Source: Lysobacter arvi (GTDB lineage Bacteria > Pseudomonadota > Gammaproteobacteria > Xanthomonadales > Xanthomonadaceae). From it: a stretch of 64,000 nt of DNA. The stretch's first letter is position 1. Each line of letters starts with the position of its first letter. Where the stretch lies: positions 310,001 through 374,000 of the forward strand of contig JARUHG010000002.1 of assembly GCA_031216755.1 (NCBI GenBank). The letters are read 5' to 3'. The notes under the pieces are model-generated. The model was not told where the DNA came from. It saw only the letters and a program-made list of their open reading frames with translations, and did not search any database. Below are positions 61,976 to 64,000 of this stretch, in pieces. Position numbers and translations under genes: made by a program.

Positions 61976-62050
61976 AGCCCGGGTAAGCGAAGCGCACCCG
62001 GGTTTCAGCGGCGACGGCTTCCCCGGTGCACTCGCGCTTGCCGGGCTACG
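61976..62050. repeat. AGCCCGGGTAAGCG-type palindromic repeat
   Basis: GAGCCCGGGTAAGCGAAGCG then CACCCGGG forms a hairpin (CCCGGGT/ACCCGGG). About 45 bases on, an inverted partial GCCGGGCTAC closes the unit. This REP class is well known in xanthomonads and pseudomonads. It lies in the 219-base gap between the SET gene and bdhA. Confidence 0.65.
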
Positions 62051-62177
62051 AACGTCGACGGCGCGCAGATTCGCAACCGGCCTCCCGTACCATCGAACAA
62101 TGGCGCCGGCGCCACGGGATCGACACACTGCGCCCGCGCCATCGGCGCATCCCGTGCAGCGATCAGGAGCCCCTCGC

Positions 62178-62987
62178 ATGAACCAGCCCCGCGCCCTCGA
62201 CGGCCAGACCGCCCTCGTCACCGGGGCCGCCAGCGGCATCGGTCGGGAAATCGCGTTCGAGCTCGCGCGTGCCGGTGCGGCGGTGGTCATCGCCGACCTG
62301 AACGAGCAGGGCGCGCAGGCCGTCGCGGCCGAGATCGAAGGGCATGGCGGCCGGGCGCTGGGCATCGCGATGGACGTCACCGACGAGGCCGCCGTCGATG
62401 CGGGCGTGGCGCGCGCGAAGGAAATCTACGGCGGCGTGGACATCCTCGTGTCCAACGCGGGCATCCAGATCGTCAATCCGATCGAGCAGTTCGCCTACGC
62501 CGACTGGAAGAAGATGCTGGCGATCCACCTCGACGGCGCCTTCCTCACCACCCGGGCCGTGTTGCCCCACATGTACGGCACGAAGGCCGATGGCATTCCC
62601 CGCGGCGGTACCGTCATCTACATGGGCTCGGTGCACTCGCACCTGGCCTCGCCGCTGAAATCGGCCTACGTGACGGCCAAGCACGGGCTGCTGGGGCTTT
62701 CGCGCACGCTCGCCAAGGAAGGCGCCCGGCACGGCGTGCGCAGTCACGTCGTCTGCCCGGGCTTCGTGCGCACCCCGCTGGTGGACAAGCAGATTCCCGA
62801 GCAGGCCAGGGAGCTGGGCATCAGCGAGGAAGAGGTGGTCAGTCGCGTGATGCTGGGCAACACGGTCGACGGCATCTTCACCACCGTCGAGGACGTCGCG
62901 CGTACCGTGCGCTTCCTGGCCGAGTTCCCGACCGCGGCCTTCACCGGCCAGAGCTTCGTCGTCAGCCACGGCTGGCACATGCAATGA
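62178..62987 (+). CDS. bdhA: 3-hydroxybutyrate dehydrogenase (SDR family)
   Basis: NAD-dependent short-chain dehydrogenase of 269 aa. The cofactor motif is [10 protein letters not shown], then NAGI. The catalytic Ser is in MGSVHSH and Tyr-x3-Lys in SAYVTAKHG. The C-terminal [12 protein letters not shown] is typical of xanthomonad 3-hydroxybutyrate dehydrogenases. AGGAG lies 8 bases upstream of the ATG. No polyhydroxybutyrate genes are nearby. Confidence 0.85.
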   Translation: MNQPRALDGQTALVTGAASGIGREIAFELARAGAAVVIADLNEQGAQAVAAEIEGHGGRALGIAMDVTDEAAVDAGVARAKEIYGGVDILVSNAGIQIVNPIEQFAYADWKKMLAIHLDGAFLTTRAVLPHMYGTKADGIPRGGTVIYMGSVHSHLASPLKSAYVTAKHGLLGLSRTLAKEGARHGVRSHVVCPGFVRTPLVDKQIPEQARELGISEEEVVSRVMLGNTVDGIFTTVEDVARTVRFLAEFPTAAFTGQSFVVSHGWHMQ

Positions 62988-63219
62988 CCGGCCGCGCGCC
63001 CTGGTGATGGGCGCCACAAGCCGTGATGCGCGCGGCATCGAAAGGGTTGCCATGACTCACGCCACTGCGTAGGGTTCGCCGCGCCGCTTAGTCTGCGCCT
63101 CGCCCGGGCATCACGCCGCGAGCCGGCACGAAGCCGACCCTCCAGCACGGAACGCCGGTGGAAGCGCGAACGCGCAGCCGGAACGTCCCGCTGGCCACAT
63201 GGACCGCGAAGACCCACGC

Positions 63220-64000
63220 ATGCGCGCACCGCTGCTCCTCACCCTGGCCCTCCTGTCCACGCCCGTCGGCGCCGTTGAGATCGATGGCCGCATCGACCCG
63301 GCCGAATGGCAGGGCGCACGCCACGTCACCGATTTCCGCAAGGTCCAGCCGCTGTCGCTGGACCCGGCCACGCTGCCGACCGAGGCCTGGATCCTCGCGA
63401 CGCCCGAAGGCCTGGCCATCGCATTCCGCAACCAGCAGCCGGTCGACACGCGTACGCGCCAGCGCGTGCGCCGCGATTTCGAGGAGCAGGTCGATCGCGT
63501 CAACCTGATGGTCGATTACGACGGCGACGCGCGCACCGGCTACAACTTCACCGTGTCGTCCACCGACGGCATTGCCGACGCCGTGATCACCAACGAGAAC
63601 CAGTTCAACGACGATTGGGACGGCAACTGGCGCCACGCCGTCAGCGAGGACGACACGTCCTGGTCGGTCGAGATGCTGATCCCCTGGTACATCGCGCCGA
63701 TGCGCGAGGGCAAGGACGGCGTGCGCACGGTCAGGATCTACCTCGACCGGGTGGTCGGCTCCACCGGCGAACGTGCTGCGTGGCCGGGCGCGAGCTACAC
63801 GCGGCCGCGCTTCCTGTCCGACTTCGCGCCGGTGGAGATGCCGCAGTACGACCAGTCCCTGCTGGCGATCACGCCCTACGTGTCCGGCCTGTACGACAAC
63901 ATCGCCGGCGACAGCGAGTTCGACGGCGGTGCGGACATCTTCTGGAAGCCGAACGGGCAGTTCCAGCTTTCGGCGACGATCAACCCGGACTTCGGCCAGG
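63220..64000 (+). CDS. DUF5916 / CBM9-like domain protein, 3' partial
   Basis: The reading frame stays open to the end of the window (260 codons seen). It has a signal peptide (APLLLTLALLSTPVGA) and an N-terminal carbohydrate-binding-9-like domain (VEIDGRIDPAEWQGA, then VNLMVDYDGDARTGYNF, WSVEMLIPWY). The start of the DUF5916 region is at LLAITPYVSGLYDN, and the last residues read ATINPDFGQ, typical of this family. Members look like outer-membrane beta-barrels linked to secreted enzymes. An ATG at 63199 is an alternative start. Confidence 0.88.
   Translation, partial: MRAPLLLTLALLSTPVGAVEIDGRIDPAEWQGARHVTDFRKVQPLSLDPATLPTEAWILATPEGLAIAFRNQQPVDTRTRQRVRRDFEEQVDRVNLMVDYDGDARTGYNFTVSSTDGIADAVITNENQFNDDWDGNWRHAVSEDDTSWSVEMLIPWYIAPMREGKDGVRTVRIYLDRVVGSTGERAAWPGASYTRPRFLSDFAPVEMPQYDQSLLAITPYVSGLYDNIAGDSEFDGGADIFWKPNGQFQLSATINPDFGQ

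Overview
The window is dense, high-GC bacterial chromosome with 68 protein genes, no RNA gene that I could recognise and no insertion sequence or prophage. Gene content and order (kdsD-kdsC-lptC-lptA-lptB-rpoN-hpf-ptsN-hprK-rapZ-EIIA-ptsH-ptsI-mgtE, yqgE-ruvX-pyrB, a cysGK/cysHIJ/cysDNC sulfate cluster, a suf operon headed by an Rrf2 regulator) and the Lysobacter/Xanthomonas-type intergenic palindromes point to the Xanthomonadaceae, most likely a Lysobacter-like species. This is inference from synteny; I could not run a search.

Layout. 1-8.7 kb: end of a hybrid sensor kinase, Tag glycosylase, an M49-like peptidase lipoprotein, the algH-ruvX-pyrB operon, an esterase lipoprotein and MgtE. 8.9-20.4 kb (minus strand): a permease-less signalling PTS (EI, HPr, EIIA-Man, HprK, PtsN) with RapZ, Hpf and RpoN, interrupted by two small secreted-protein genes, followed by the Lpt/Kdo genes for lipopolysaccharide. 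20.5-31 kb: ibaG-murA, a small EF-hand membrane protein, two tandem DUF3108 proteins, purM-purN, DUF2066-permease-hda, and the amgK-murU cell-wall recycling pair. 31-43 kb: nearly complete assimilatory sulfate reduction (CysD, CysNC, CysH, CysI, CysJ, CysG, CysK) with its LysR regulator CysB. 43-46.6 kb: GlsB-like membrane protein, M20 peptidase, ComEA-like protein, HutD-like protein. 46.6-54.6 kb: a seven-gene iron locus under a clear Fur box. 54.8-61.1 kb: suf operon with trailing GNAT and Rieske genes. 61.3-64 kb: SET-domain methyltransferase with a histone-H1-like tail, 3-hydroxybutyrate dehydrogenase, and the start of a DUF5916 protein.

The most interesting system is the iron locus. A TonB receptor, PiuC dioxygenase, PepSY membrane protein, DUF2271 protein, DUF4198 protein, ApbE flavin transferase and a membrane-anchored CysJ-like flavoprotein are co-directional and tightly packed. 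The DUF2271 protein carries an ApbE-type flavinylation motif, so the set reads as a periplasmic flavin-based electron chain for releasing iron from siderophores. The second is a family of GA-rich/TC-rich inverted-arm spacer elements that sit in five gene-to-gene gaps and abut stop or start codons; one has become, or precedes, the N-terminus of CysNC. No gap between genes exceeds 300 bases.
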